DNA from: Firmicutes bacterium UBA1768
Lineage (GTDB): Bacteria; Bacillota; Clostridia; Peptostreptococcales; Anaerovoracaceae
Direction of reading: 5' to 3'
DNA: 15,429 nucleotides
Assembly: GCA_002315335.1 (NCBI GenBank)
Contig: DCGW01000092.1
Span: forward strand, 1-15,429
The first letter of the stretch is position 1; each line of letters begins with the position of its first letter. Positions 1-6,703 of the stretch are shown here, piece after piece. A model generated the notes under the pieces. The model had not been told where the DNA came from. It made no database searches and was given only the letters and a program-made list of their open reading frames with translations. The translations under genes and the position numbers were made by a program.

Positions 1-1
1 A

Positions 2-268
2 TTTTCTCCAAACGCTACTGTGACAAGGGCGCAAGCGGTAACCTTCCTCCAACGTATGGCAAATGTATCTGAAGCTGATACGGCTAAGGCAGATGTTGAA
101 GAAAGTCCATTCGTTGACATATCAAGCACGGATTACTACTATAATGCGGTCCTGTGGGCAAAAAAAGAAGGAATATCAGATGGCACGGGCAAGGACAAAT
201 TTTCACCGAATGCAACCTGCACACGAGCACAGGTTGTAACCTTACTTTATCGGGTTTTTGAGAAATAA
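2..268 (+). CDS. SLH-domain surface protein, 3' end (5' end outside window)
   Basis: The reading frame is already open at base 2, so this is the C-terminal end of a longer protein; the GTG at base 20 is an internal Val codon of the motif FSPNATVTRAQ. Two S-layer homology units are visible: the end of one (FSPNATVTRAQAVTFLQRM) and a complete one running from SPFVDIS through YYYNAVLWAKKEGISDGTG to FSPNATCTRAQVVTLLYR. The protein ends three residues later with FEK. SLH repeats bind secondary cell wall polymers and attach exported proteins to the cell surface; they commonly sit at a terminus, as here. The catalytic or binding part lies upstream and cannot be seen. The stop is only 15 bases before a fragment of membrane protein A, which suggests that a deletion or duplication junction lies just after this gene. 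Confidence 0.85.
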   Translation, partial: FSPNATVTRAQAVTFLQRMANVSEADTAKADVEESPFVDISSTDYYYNAVLWAKKEGISDGTGKDKFSPNATCTRAQVVTLLYRVFEK

Positions 269-283
269 CGTAATAGCTGACAG

Positions 284-427
284 ATGGGTTTTGCATGCAT
301 GACCGCAACTATTGTCTGCGTTGAATCCCATCTCGACGCTTACCGTATTGACCGCGAGGCTGCAGGTTGGACTGAAGAGGCAGGATATCCGGAAGGGTAT
401 GTTCATGAGTATCAGAAGAGGAAGTAA
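284..427 (+). pseudogene. 3' remnant of membrane protein A (copy 1)
   Basis: This 47-codon open stretch matches only the last membrane segment and the soluble tail of the membrane proteins at 1776-2405 and 13848-14480: the end reads DREAAGWTEEAGYPEGYVHE, followed by YQKRK. The first five transmembrane segments are missing and there is no ribosome binding site before base 284, so this is a 5'-truncated copy rather than a gene. It begins 15 bases after the stop of the SLH gene. The stop is followed by AAGGAGG, exactly as at the A-B junction of the complete copy, where that site serves the B gene. Confidence 0.8.
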
Positions 428-441
428 GGAGGTTTTATAAA

Positions 442-489
442 ATGGAAAATAAAAGAGCTCTATCCGTTCGGAAGAGGATTTTTGTATAA
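442..489 (+). pseudogene. Internally deleted remnant of membrane protein B (copy 1)
   Basis: The first five codons, MENKR, and the upstream AAGGAGG match the start of the complete B gene at 2420. The sequence then jumps to DNA equivalent to the region just downstream of the B stop in the complete copy (CGGA...TTTTGTATAAA, near 2977-2991). About 520 bases of coding sequence are therefore missing relative to the complete copy. The resulting reading frame is 15 codons and cannot make a membrane protein. The promoter region of the following lipoprotein gene was preserved. Confidence 0.75.
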
Positions 490-517
490 AAAATTTCTTT
501 TATGTTTTTTAGGGGTA

Positions 518-547
518 TTGAGATTAATCTGTCATTTCTAAGATAAT
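518..547 (+). promoter_or_regulatory. Promoter of lipoprotein L1
   Basis: TTGAGA (518-523), an 18-base spacer and GATAAT (542-547). The same boxes with the same spacing recur before the second lipoprotein gene (3019-3048). The -10 box overlaps the in-frame ATG at 546, so that ATG cannot be the usual start and the ATG at 573 is preferred. Confidence 0.6.
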
Positions 548-572
548 GAACAACTTGATGAAAGGAAAACTT

Positions 573-1562
573 ATGAAAAAACTATTAGTTATATTACTGA
601 CTTTGGTGATGGTATTCTCATTTGCGGCCTGCGGAGAAAAGACTGAACCCGCTGCATACGAAGCGACCGCAAACTCAATTGACCTTGGCGGCGGACTTGG
701 GGAGTATAGTCTTGAAGGTACTGCATGCGGTCAGTATGAGGTAATAGACACTCCTGAAGAATGGGTGTACGATGGCTACGAGGTTATTACCTATGCAGAC
801 TTAGATTGTGATGTACCGTACATTACTGTTTATCGCTGGGATAAAGCTGGAATGACCCTCGATGAGGTTGCTCAGGAATTTGCAGACGAGTATTCAGAGG
901 GCTATTATCAGAATATGACGGACCCTAATTTGAATCAGGAGTCAAAGTATTTCTTTGGACACTTCGAGTTTGAAGGCGATTTCTATTATTGGGATTCTTT
1001 TATTCTTGAAGATGGAGATGACTTTGTAGAGATTGATTTCTGCAGCAAGACAAATGAAATTGCAATAGGTGACACCGGAGTTTATGCTTGGGTTCCTTCA
1101 GGATATACCGATGGGAATGAGCAGGAGTATATAGACTACGGAACCTTATTCGTAGGTGATTATGCAGAGGAGTATGACTTATCAGAAATATGGCTTTTAG
1201 GACCGGTAGAGGGATATACAGACTATGAATATGACTTATGGTATTGGAGTGACCTTTATCCAGATGGACTCCCTATTTCTGAGGAAGAATATAATAAGAT
1301 TATTGAAAAGGGAATAACTGAAGAATCCATCAATGAATATTATGATGCTTTTGGCGTTGAGGTAATGTATGCTTCGTTGTTTAATAATACAGAATATCCA
1401 TATAATGGTTCGGTCATCGCATTAAATAAAGACGGGAAAAACTATGGAACAGAAATAAGATTTGAAGTCAATGGAGAGATATATTTTGTATGGGTTAAAT
1501 TCGATGAGGATATAGCCCCTGCAATCGGCGACAGCTTCCTTGCTTCCCTGCACACAAAGTAA
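573..1562 (+). CDS. Acidic lipoprotein L (copy 1)
   Basis: An exported lipoprotein of 329 residues. The start at 573 is chosen over the in-frame ATG at 546 because AAAGGA (561-566) lies six bases upstream and the promoter -10 box covers 546. The N-terminus is a classic lipoprotein signal: MKKLL, a hydrophobic stretch, then the lipobox FAAC with the lipidated cysteine at residue 20. The mature part is rich in Asp, Glu and Tyr and starts with a low-complexity linker (GEKTEPAA). A motif IDLGGGLGEYSLEG follows at about residues 36-50, and the chain ends in FLASLHTK; both are shared with copy 2. It is probably anchored on the outer face of the cytoplasmic membrane. I do not recognise a family or binding motif. 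More than half of the positions look identical to copy 2 by eye. It is transcribed from its own promoter and remained intact although the A and B genes before it are broken. Confidence 0.85.
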   Translation: MKKLLVILLTLVMVFSFAACGEKTEPAAYEATANSIDLGGGLGEYSLEGTACGQYEVIDTPEEWVYDGYEVITYADLDCDVPYITVYRWDKAGMTLDEVAQEFADEYSEGYYQNMTDPNLNQESKYFFGHFEFEGDFYYWDSFILEDGDDFVEIDFCSKTNEIAIGDTGVYAWVPSGYTDGNEQEYIDYGTLFVGDYAEEYDLSEIWLLGPVEGYTDYEYDLWYWSDLYPDGLPISEEEYNKIIEKGITEESINEYYDAFGVEVMYASLFNNTEYPYNGSVIALNKDGKNYGTEIRFEVNGEIYFVWVKFDEDIAPAIGDSFLASLHTK

Positions 1563-1627
1563 AGCTTAGGAGAGAATAAACTTTATTCCTTAGCCCGGGC
1601 TTACGGAATAATATTAAAACTACGAAT

Positions 1628-1666
1628 ACGCTCTATGCTATATGAAGGCATGGAGCGTGTTTTATT
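1628..1666 (+). terminator. Terminator after lipoprotein L1
   Basis: ACGCTCTATGC (1628-1638) pairs with GCATGGAGCGT (1648-1658), an 11-bp stem with one G-T pair, followed by GTTTTATT. The same element follows the second copy at 4132-4169. Confidence 0.75.
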
Positions 1667-1708
1667 GACTTGTGTTTTTTTAGGGAACGGATACCCTAAT
1701 GTTAGTAA

Positions 1709-1737
1709 TTGCAATTTTTCATGTAATTGTATACAAT
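1709..1737 (+). promoter_or_regulatory. Promoter of the A-B operon (copy 2)
   Basis: TTGCAA (1709-1714), a 17-base spacer and TACAAT (1732-1737), 38 bases before the start of membrane protein A. This is a reasonable sigma-A match just downstream of the copy 1 terminator. Confidence 0.5.
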
Positions 1738-1775
1738 GAAGGATATTTACAGATTATTAAAAGGAGAATCTTCTA

Positions 1776-2405
1776 ATGAAAAAACTATTCACAAATGACA
1801 ATTTCTTTTTAGCGATGACTATGATAGGCTTCTTTGGAATGATTATCAGTGTCATTCTCGGATTTATTTTATACCCTGAAATGTATTCTACCTGGATTCT
1901 GAATATTGCATTGGCACTATGTAATTTGTTTCTGCATGTTTCGTATAAAAAGCACAGCAAGAACGTGATGAAGGGCTTAATGGGTGCTGTCTTGTTCGGC
2001 GGCGTAATATATGCCTTTGATGCTCTCTCGTGGAATGAGAGCACTATTGACTATGTGTGCTCAATTCTGATTCTTGTGATGATTATTGGGATTTTTGTAA
2101 CGCATTTCTGTATCAATTCGGAACATAGTTCGAAGCCAGGTCTAATTAAGCTTAATCAATTTATTATCTTGATTATTATTGTTCCAGTAGTTGTTTGGAA
2201 TGTTGATTGGATGATTAAATATGATGATATTATGTTAAGACTGTTTTGTCTGGTGTTAATGATTGGGTGGTCATGCGTAATGGCTTCCATCGTCTGTATC
2301 GAATCACGTCTCGATGCCTACCGACTTGACCGCGAGGCTGCGGGTTGGACTGAGGAAGCCGGATATCCGGAAGGGTATGTGCATGAGTATCAGAAGAGGA
2401 AGTAA
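1776..2405 (+). CDS. Six-helix membrane protein A (copy 2)
   Basis: A 209-residue integral membrane protein of unrecognised family. AAGGAG (1761-1766) lies nine bases before the ATG. By eye there are six hydrophobic segments, near residues 10-33, 38-56, 64-84, 90-110, 125-146 and 152-174. The loop after the second segment (SYKKHSKNVMKG) is strongly basic, which places it and both termini in the cytoplasm under the positive-inside rule. The last 35 residues form a soluble tail with ESRLDAYRLDREAAGWTEE and GYPEGYVHEYQKRK. The first residues (MKKLFTND.FFLAM) and the tail are shared almost exactly with the copy at 13848-14480, while the membrane segments between have diverged. The tail is therefore the best candidate for the functional part, for example a docking site for a cytoplasmic partner (inference). 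Protein B follows after 14 bases, so the two are likely co-translated. Confidence 0.85.
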   Translation: MKKLFTNDNFFLAMTMIGFFGMIISVILGFILYPEMYSTWILNIALALCNLFLHVSYKKHSKNVMKGLMGAVLFGGVIYAFDALSWNESTIDYVCSILILVMIIGIFVTHFCINSEHSSKPGLIKLNQFIILIIIVPVVVWNVDWMIKYDDIMLRLFCLVLMIGWSCVMASIVCIESRLDAYRLDREAAGWTEEAGYPEGYVHEYQKRK

Positions 2406-2419
2406 GGAGGAAGTCTGTT

Positions 2420-2962
2420 ATGGAAAATAAAAGAGTTGTGCCTGTATGGGTGAGTGTGGTGCTGCTGACAATCTGTGTAATAACCCTGATTATTCAAATT
2501 AAAGCACTTGTATTATCAATCAATCCATTTAACCCTTATGTTTTTGTGAACATAGTATTCTATGTGCTCGCAATTCTGTCAGCTGTGTTCTACTGCCTTT
2601 ATGGTTACAAGAAAAGTGCGGCAAAGTTCTTTTTCTTGACAACTGTATTTATGCTTTTGACAGAGTTTACAGCAGTGATTGTAAATGTGTCGTATACAGA
2701 GGTTCTGCCTGCTGTTTTTGGTGTTGTAGCATGTTGCTGCTTATCAGTTTTGTCTTTTTCGAAAGATCTCGGCAAGACAAAATCGTTTGCTTTTAGCTGG
2801 ATTGTTGCCTGTGTATATCTTTTGAATACAATAAACTTTGTGATTAATTGGGGCACTGCATATTTAGTCACCATTGCATTCAACAATCTTTCAATTGCAG
2901 TAATTTTCCTGCTTATGGTCTACGCCAAGTACCAGGACAAGGCTGCTCGCGGAACGAAGTAA
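2420..2962 (+). CDS. Six-helix membrane protein B
   Basis: A 180-residue integral membrane protein of unrecognised family. AGGAGG (2405-2410) overlaps the end of the stop codon of protein A and sits nine bases before the ATG, so translation is probably coupled to A. About six hydrophobic segments are visible, near residues 9-30, 41-62, 68-88, 93-111, 121-142 and 146-168. Charged turns lie between them (YGYKKSAAK; FSKDLGKTKS), and the C-terminus is basic (KYQDKAARGTK). There is no signal peptide, cofactor motif or catalytic signature. It lies between A and the lipoprotein and may form a complex with A (inference). Its counterpart in copy 1 is reduced to 15 codons, so B is either dispensable or supplied in trans by this copy. 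Confidence 0.8.
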   Translation: MENKRVVPVWVSVVLLTICVITLIIQIKALVLSINPFNPYVFVNIVFYVLAILSAVFYCLYGYKKSAAKFFFLTTVFMLLTEFTAVIVNVSYTEVLPAVFGVVACCCLSVLSFSKDLGKTKSFAFSWIVACVYLLNTINFVINWGTAYLVTIAFNNLSIAVIFLLMVYAKYQDKAARGTK

Positions 2963-3018
2963 GGACTTTGTGAAGCGGACTTTTGTATAAAGAATTTTTT
3001 TGTGTTTTCTATGGGGTA

Positions 3019-3048
3019 TTGAGATTAAGCTGTTATTTCTAAGATAAT
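3019..3048 (+). promoter_or_regulatory. Promoter of lipoprotein L2
   Basis: TTGAGA (3019-3024), an 18-base spacer and GATAAT (3043-3048), matching the element before copy 1 base for base in both boxes. Conservation in both copies supports a real internal promoter, so L can be made without A and B. Confidence 0.6.
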
Positions 3049-3073
3049 GAACAATTTGAAGAAAGGAAAACTT

Positions 3074-4066
3074 ATGAAAAAATTATTAATAGTATTGCTG
3101 GCATTTGTGATGGTATTCGCATTTGCTGCTTGCGGAGAAAAGACAGAGCCTGCTGCAGACGAAGCGCAGCCTGTAACTTCAATTGACCTTGGCGGCGGAC
3201 TCGGTGAATATAGCCTTGAAGGGTCTGATTGTGGACAAAATTATGAAGCTATTGAAGCTGGCGAAGAATGGCAGGCTGAAGGCTATGAAGTAACCTTATA
3301 TGCCGACTTAGAAAGCAATGTACCTTACATTGCCGTATATCGTTGTGCAAAGGACGGTAGAACACTCGATGAAATAGCACAGGAAATGGCAGATTTGTAC
3401 GCTGATGGATATTTCCAGACTATGAAAGACCATAATTATGGTTGTGAGTCAAAGTACCTCTGCGGAAAGATTGAAGATGAAAGCGACTTCTATTATTGGA
3501 CAGGAATGATTATGGAAGATGGCGACGACTTTGTAGAAATAGACTTCTTCAATAAGACAGAAGAAATTGCAATCGGTGACACAGGAGTTTATGCATGGGT
3601 TCCTGTAGGCTATACCGACGAACTGGATGAGGAATCAATCGAGCACGGAGCTGTATTCGAGTGTTCTTACAGCGAAGAATGCTACTTCCCGTACTTTTGG
3701 ATAGGTGAATATCCCGAAACTAATCTATATGATTATGACACATGGTATTGGAGCGATGTTTATCGTGACGGACTTCCAATCACAGAAGAAGAGTACAACA
3801 AGATTGTTGAAAAAGAGTGGAATTTTGATACCTGCAAAGAATACTACAATGCTTTAGGTGTTGATGTTGTATATGCTTCAATTGAAAATGATGAAGAATT
3901 ACCATATAATGGTGAAATCTATTCATTAGATATAGACGGTAAGCACTATGCTACAGAATTAGCCTTTGCAATTGACGGTACTTACTATATTGCATGGCTT
4001 GGAAGCAAATTAGATCCTCGTCCTGCAGTTGGAGGAACCTTCCTTGCTTCCCTGCACACAAAGTAA
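3074..4066 (+). CDS. Acidic lipoprotein L (copy 2)
   Basis: A 330-residue exported lipoprotein paralogous to 573-1562. The start at 3074 is preferred to the ATG at 3047, which overlaps the promoter -10 box; AAAGGA lies at the usual distance. Signal peptide MKKLLIVLLAFVMVFAFAAC puts the lipidated cysteine at residue 20. The mature chain is very acidic and Tyr/Trp-rich, with SIDLGGGLGEYSLEG near the start, EDGDDFVEIDF in the middle, DTGVYAWVPVGYTDE after it, YDYDTWYWSDVYRDGLPI later, and the same FLASLHTK end as copy 1. These blocks are the most conserved parts and probably form the core fold, while the segment around residues 195-220 differs most. A surface ligand-binding or sensing role next to membrane proteins A and B is plausible but inferred. 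Transcription appears to come from its own promoter as well as by read-through from A-B. Confidence 0.85.
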   Translation: MKKLLIVLLAFVMVFAFAACGEKTEPAADEAQPVTSIDLGGGLGEYSLEGSDCGQNYEAIEAGEEWQAEGYEVTLYADLESNVPYIAVYRCAKDGRTLDEIAQEMADLYADGYFQTMKDHNYGCESKYLCGKIEDESDFYYWTGMIMEDGDDFVEIDFFNKTEEIAIGDTGVYAWVPVGYTDELDEESIEHGAVFECSYSEECYFPYFWIGEYPETNLYDYDTWYWSDVYRDGLPITEEEYNKIVEKEWNFDTCKEYYNALGVDVVYASIENDEELPYNGEIYSLDIDGKHYATELAFAIDGTYYIAWLGSKLDPRPAVGGTFLASLHTK

Positions 4067-4131
4067 AGCTCAGGAGAGGATGCTATTTATACCTCGGCCC
4101 GGGCTTACGGAATAATATTAAAACTACGAAT

Positions 4132-4169
4132 ACGCTCTATGCTATATGAAGGCATGGAGCGTGTTATTT
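4132..4169 (+). terminator. Terminator after lipoprotein L2
   Basis: ACGCTCTATGC (4132-4142) pairs with GCATGGAGCGT (4152-4162), followed by GTTATTTT. It duplicates the element at 1628-1666. Confidence 0.75.
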
Positions 4170-4187
4170 TCTTGTAAGGAAGAAATT

Positions 4188-4250
4188 ATGTTTGTGGCCG
4201 CCAAGAGTAAGAAATTTATAGAAGCTGGTGGAGATAGTCCGAGGATTTGA
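4188..4250 (+). other. Short leader-like ORF of 20 codons
   Basis: ATG at 4188 has AAGGAAG seven to ten bases upstream and opens a 20-codon frame, MFVAAKSKKFIEAGGDSPRI, ending in TGA. The same frame stays open after the TGA for 19 more codons (GTG AGC CCT CTG GGG GAG...) through the terminator hairpin to a TAA at 4308-4310. It could be the decayed end of a longer gene with TGG changed to TGA, or a leader peptide. I do not recognise it. Confidence 0.25.
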
Positions 4251-4255
4251 GTGAG

Positions 4256-4298
4256 CCCTCTGGGGGAGCGAGTGATCGCTGCCTGGAGGGATTTTTTT
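4256..4298 (+). terminator. Terminator upstream of the AlbA_2 regulator
   Basis: The outer stem CCCTC (4256-4260) with GAGGG (4286-4290) encloses an inner hairpin AGCGA-GTGA-TCGCT, followed by seven T (4292-4298). It isolates the regulator gene from transcription coming from the A-B-L cassette. Confidence 0.65.
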
Positions 4299-4308
4299 AT
4301 TTTGCCAT

Positions 4309-4356
4309 AAAGTAGCAAATAAAGTAGCAAATAAAGTAGCAAATAAAGTAGCAAAT
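4309..4356 (+). repeat. Four perfect 12-bp direct repeats, likely operator
   Basis: AAAGTAGCAAAT occurs four times head to tail without a mismatch (4309-4320, 4321-4332, 4333-4344, 4345-4356). The array ends 14 bases before a TATACT -10 box and 44 bases before the start of the AlbA_2 regulator. Repeats at this position are most simply read as binding sites for the winged-helix protein encoded downstream, giving autoregulation (inference). Confidence 0.85.
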
Positions 4357-4376
4357 AAAATAATATGTGGTATACT
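4349..4376 (+). promoter_or_regulatory. Promoter of the AlbA_2 regulator
   Basis: A good -10 box, TATACT (4371-4376), lies 24 bases before the start codon. There is no good -35; the sequence at the right distance (TAGCAA, 4349-4354) lies inside the last 12-bp repeat. A protein bound to the repeats would therefore directly cover or replace the -35 contact. Confidence 0.5.
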
Positions 4377-4400
4377 AATATGGATAGGAGGTGATTGCTA

Positions 4401-5699
4401 ATGAATCTTGGTGTTGAGACAGAAGTCATAGAATTTAAAAAAACAACCGGAGAATTGCGTGAGGGAATTGTGTCGATTGCTTCCATGTTGAATAAAAATG
4501 GTTATGGAACGCTATATTTTGGAATAAAAGACAATGGAGATGTTTTTGGACAGCAAATAGGCGATAGAACACTGCGAGAGGTATCGCAGGCTATTGCAAA
4601 TTATATTAAACCACAAATCATACCTACTATCACCTTAGAATTGCTGGATGAGAAGAATGTGATAAAGGTGTATGCCGAGGGTTCAAATAGCCCGTATTCT
4701 GCTTATGGTAAATACTATATGCGGTCAGCAGACGAAGACAGAGAATTGTTTCCGGAGCAGTTGAGAGCTTTAATGCTGAGGATAGCAGAGCAGGATCATC
4801 TTGCAAAGGCAGAAAGCAATGTACAACAGTTATCTTTTTCGCAATTAAGAATGATGTATTCAGCTAAAGGATTAACTGTAAATGATGAACACTTTGAAGA
4901 GAATATAGGTATTGTACTTGAAAACGGCAAATATAATACAATGGCACAGCTTTTAGCAGATAAGAACGATGTATCCATTAAGGTTGTAACCTTTAGAGGG
5001 GAAGATAAAAGTGAACTGATAAAACGTAACGAATATGGATACAAATGCTTAATCGTTGCAATGGATCAAGTTCTTAATTATATTGAAGCGTTAAATGATA
5101 CAAATGTTTCGGTTGGAACACATCAGCGTGAAGAAGAAAAGCTATTTGATATGAAATGCTTTAGAGAGGCATGGGTGAATGCTTGTCTTCATACAAAGTG
5201 GGAAAAGCTTAATCCTCCGGCAGTATATGTTTTTAGGGACAGAATAGAAGTGATATCTACCGGTGGATTACCTGAGGATTTATCGGTTGAGGAATTTTAC
5301 CGCGGAATAAGCAGACCTGTAAATATCAGACTCCAGAAAATACTGGGACAACTTGGATATGTTGAACAAACAGGTCATGGCATACCAATGATTGTACAGA
5401 TGTATGGGCGCCAGGCTTTTGAGATTTTTGACAATTATGTAAATGTGGTAATTCCTTTTAGTCTAAATAATCAAATCGATCCTGCCAATGATGCCTGCAA
5501 TCATCCGGAGCTAAATGATTCTCAGAGGAAAATACTTAGATTACTGGGGGACAATGCAGGAACCACAATAAAGGAACTTGTGGGAAAAAGTGGATTGAGT
5601 GATGGATATGTAAGAAAAATTATCAATCAATTAAAAGTAAGTAATGTGATTGAACGTGTTGGGTCGAACAAAAAAGGCTACTGGAAAATAAAATCGTAG
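4401..5699 (+). CDS. AlbA_2/Schlafen-type ATP-binding transcriptional regulator
   Basis: A 432-residue protein of the COG2865-like group (predicted regulators with a Schlafen AlbA_2 domain). The ATG at 4401 is chosen because AGGAGG (4386-4391) lies nine bases upstream; the TTG at 4395 is too close to it. The AlbA_2 domain occupies about residues 5-120, with ETEVIEFKK at the start, then the core motif GYGTLYFGIKDNGDVFG and YYMRSADEDRELFP. A GHKL-type ATPase-like region lies at about 250-355, with REAWVNACLH, DRIEVISTGGLP and the glycine motif TGHGIPMIVQMYG. A winged helix-turn-helix follows at about 375-432 (LNDSQRKILRLLGDNAG...VRKIINQLKVSNVIERVG). In this family the N-terminal domains are thought to sense nucleotide or nucleic acid and the winged helix to bind DNA. 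It stands alone between a terminator and a broken relative. Four 12-bp repeats at its promoter suggest autoregulation. Confidence 0.85.
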   Translation: MNLGVETEVIEFKKTTGELREGIVSIASMLNKNGYGTLYFGIKDNGDVFGQQIGDRTLREVSQAIANYIKPQIIPTITLELLDEKNVIKVYAEGSNSPYSAYGKYYMRSADEDRELFPEQLRALMLRIAEQDHLAKAESNVQQLSFSQLRMMYSAKGLTVNDEHFEENIGIVLENGKYNTMAQLLADKNDVSIKVVTFRGEDKSELIKRNEYGYKCLIVAMDQVLNYIEALNDTNVSVGTHQREEEKLFDMKCFREAWVNACLHTKWEKLNPPAVYVFRDRIEVISTGGLPEDLSVEEFYRGISRPVNIRLQKILGQLGYVEQTGHGIPMIVQMYGRQAFEIFDNYVNVVIPFSLNNQIDPANDACNHPELNDSQRKILRLLGDNAGTTIKELVGKSGLSDGYVRKIINQLKVSNVIERVGSNKKGYWKIKS

Positions 5700-5834
5700 T
5701 AACAAGCAGTAAAACCTTCACAAATCACAAATAGGTGCACTTAATCAATTCAAACCGTCACCCGTCATCTATTCTAGTTTTGATAAATCAGATTTATGTA
5801 GCTGTTATTGCTATTGATATGCTTCCATCGCTAA

Positions 5835-6200
5835 AATCTATACTTAAATAATTCCATTGAACAGTTTGGAAGTGGTTTTAAACGAATAGACAGCCTTTGT
5901 AAAGACTCAGGAATAAAGTATTCGTATGAAGCGACCGATGAAGGTTTTAAGCTGATTTTGTATAGGAGATTGCTTCAGAATGTCACTGTAAATGCCACTC
6001 AAAATGTCACTGTAAACAAAACTGAACAGGCGGTACTTGCCTTGCTAAAAATGCTTCCGGATTATACAAGAGAGCAACTGGCTGATGCCACATCTAAGAC
6101 AGTAAGAACGATGCAGCGAGTATTGAACTCTTTGAGGGATAAGAATCTGATTACACGAGAAGGCAGCGACAAAGATGGAAAATGGGTTATTAAGAAGTGA
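5835..6200 (+). pseudogene. 3' remnant of a second AlbA_2/ATP-binding regulator
   Basis: The frame is open from 5835 to the stop at 6198-6200 with no good start; the TTG at 5958 falls inside a conserved segment. The translation begins SIEQFGSGFKRIDSLCKDSG, which corresponds to the terminal glycine motif of the GHKL-type region in these proteins (compare TGHGIPMIVQMYG in the complete neighbour). It continues with a short repeat (QNVTVNATQNVTVNKT) and a C-terminal winged helix (TREQLADATSKTVRTMQRVL...KNLITREG). The AlbA_2 domain and most of the ATPase region are absent. In 5700-5834, between the two, I see no gene. The fragment could only act if the winged helix were expressed alone from the TTG, for which there is no convincing ribosome binding site. 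Confidence 0.7.
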
Positions 6201-6566
6201 ATTGAATGATTCTTTCAAGAAGGGCACTATATCAGAACAGGAATAGGTGAGTAATATGCCTGATGTTATTTCAAAACTAAAAGATAAAAATGATAAATCC
6301 GCACCTGAGAAATAGAAAATCGTGAAAAGTCACCCTGTCAAACGCAGGTAAAATTACAGATTAGTTATTATGTGAAATATTTCCATTCACGCTGATGCAC
6401 ACTATGGCAGGCATAATATTATCTTGTACTACCGGACATCGGATTTTAGGGGATGAATATTGTCTCGCTCGACCTGACGTTAGACTTTTTAGCTCGCAGC
6501 ATGTGGAGTGCGTCTGTATACTGTCAAAAAAATAGAATAAAGAAGCTTAAAATGGCTTGAAATCAA
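6201..6566 (+). other. Gene-poor stretch with one very short ORF
   Basis: This stretch holds no convincing gene. A 19-codon frame (6256-6315, MPDVISKLKDKNDKSAPEK) has only a weak GGTGAG-like site before it. The rest is AT-rich DNA with no hairpin or repeat I can support. One end of the mobile element carrying the recombinases may lie here, but I cannot define it. Confidence 0.4.
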
Positions 6567-6618
6567 GGGGTTTTCGAAGTTCGCCCGAGTGGAGCGGGCT
6601 TCGAGGACCCTTTTTTTC
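6567..6618 (+). terminator. Strong hairpin with T run before the recombinase module
   Basis: GGGG (6567-6570) and TTCGAAG (6573-6579) pair with CTTCGA (6599-6604) and CCC (6608-6610), with an inner GCCCG/CGGGC stem, followed by seven T (6611-6617). There is no gene directly upstream that needs it, so it may act as an attenuator or insulator for the recombinase genes. Confidence 0.7.
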
Positions 6619-6703
6619 GTTGGGTTGACAATAGCATTGTAGCTTAAATCTCAGCAGGTTGGAGACCATATGCAGCATTTGGGATATAAGGAGGAATATC
6701 CAA

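Larger units (their letters stand above)
284..4169 (+). repeat. Tandem duplication of the A-B-L cassette
   Basis: Two direct copies lie side by side. Copy 1 runs from about 284 to 1666 and holds the end of A, a collapsed B and an intact L. Copy 2 runs from 1776 to 4169 and holds complete A, B and L. The similarity covers coding and non-coding DNA alike: the tail of A, the B ribosome binding site, the L promoter and leader, the L gene, a GCCCGGGC palindrome after the stop, and the terminator. The L leaders and terminators are nearly identical at the base level, while the L proteins have diverged moderately. Confidence 0.8.

Noticed and set aside
4309..4356. Short direct repeats as a possible CRISPR array
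   Set aside because: Units are 12 bp and head to tail with no spacers; the position before a promoter fits an operator.
6625..6650. TTGACA as the promoter of the SHOCT-recombinase operon
   Set aside because: The -35 is perfect, but no -10 lies at an acceptable distance; TTAAAT is only 13 bases away.
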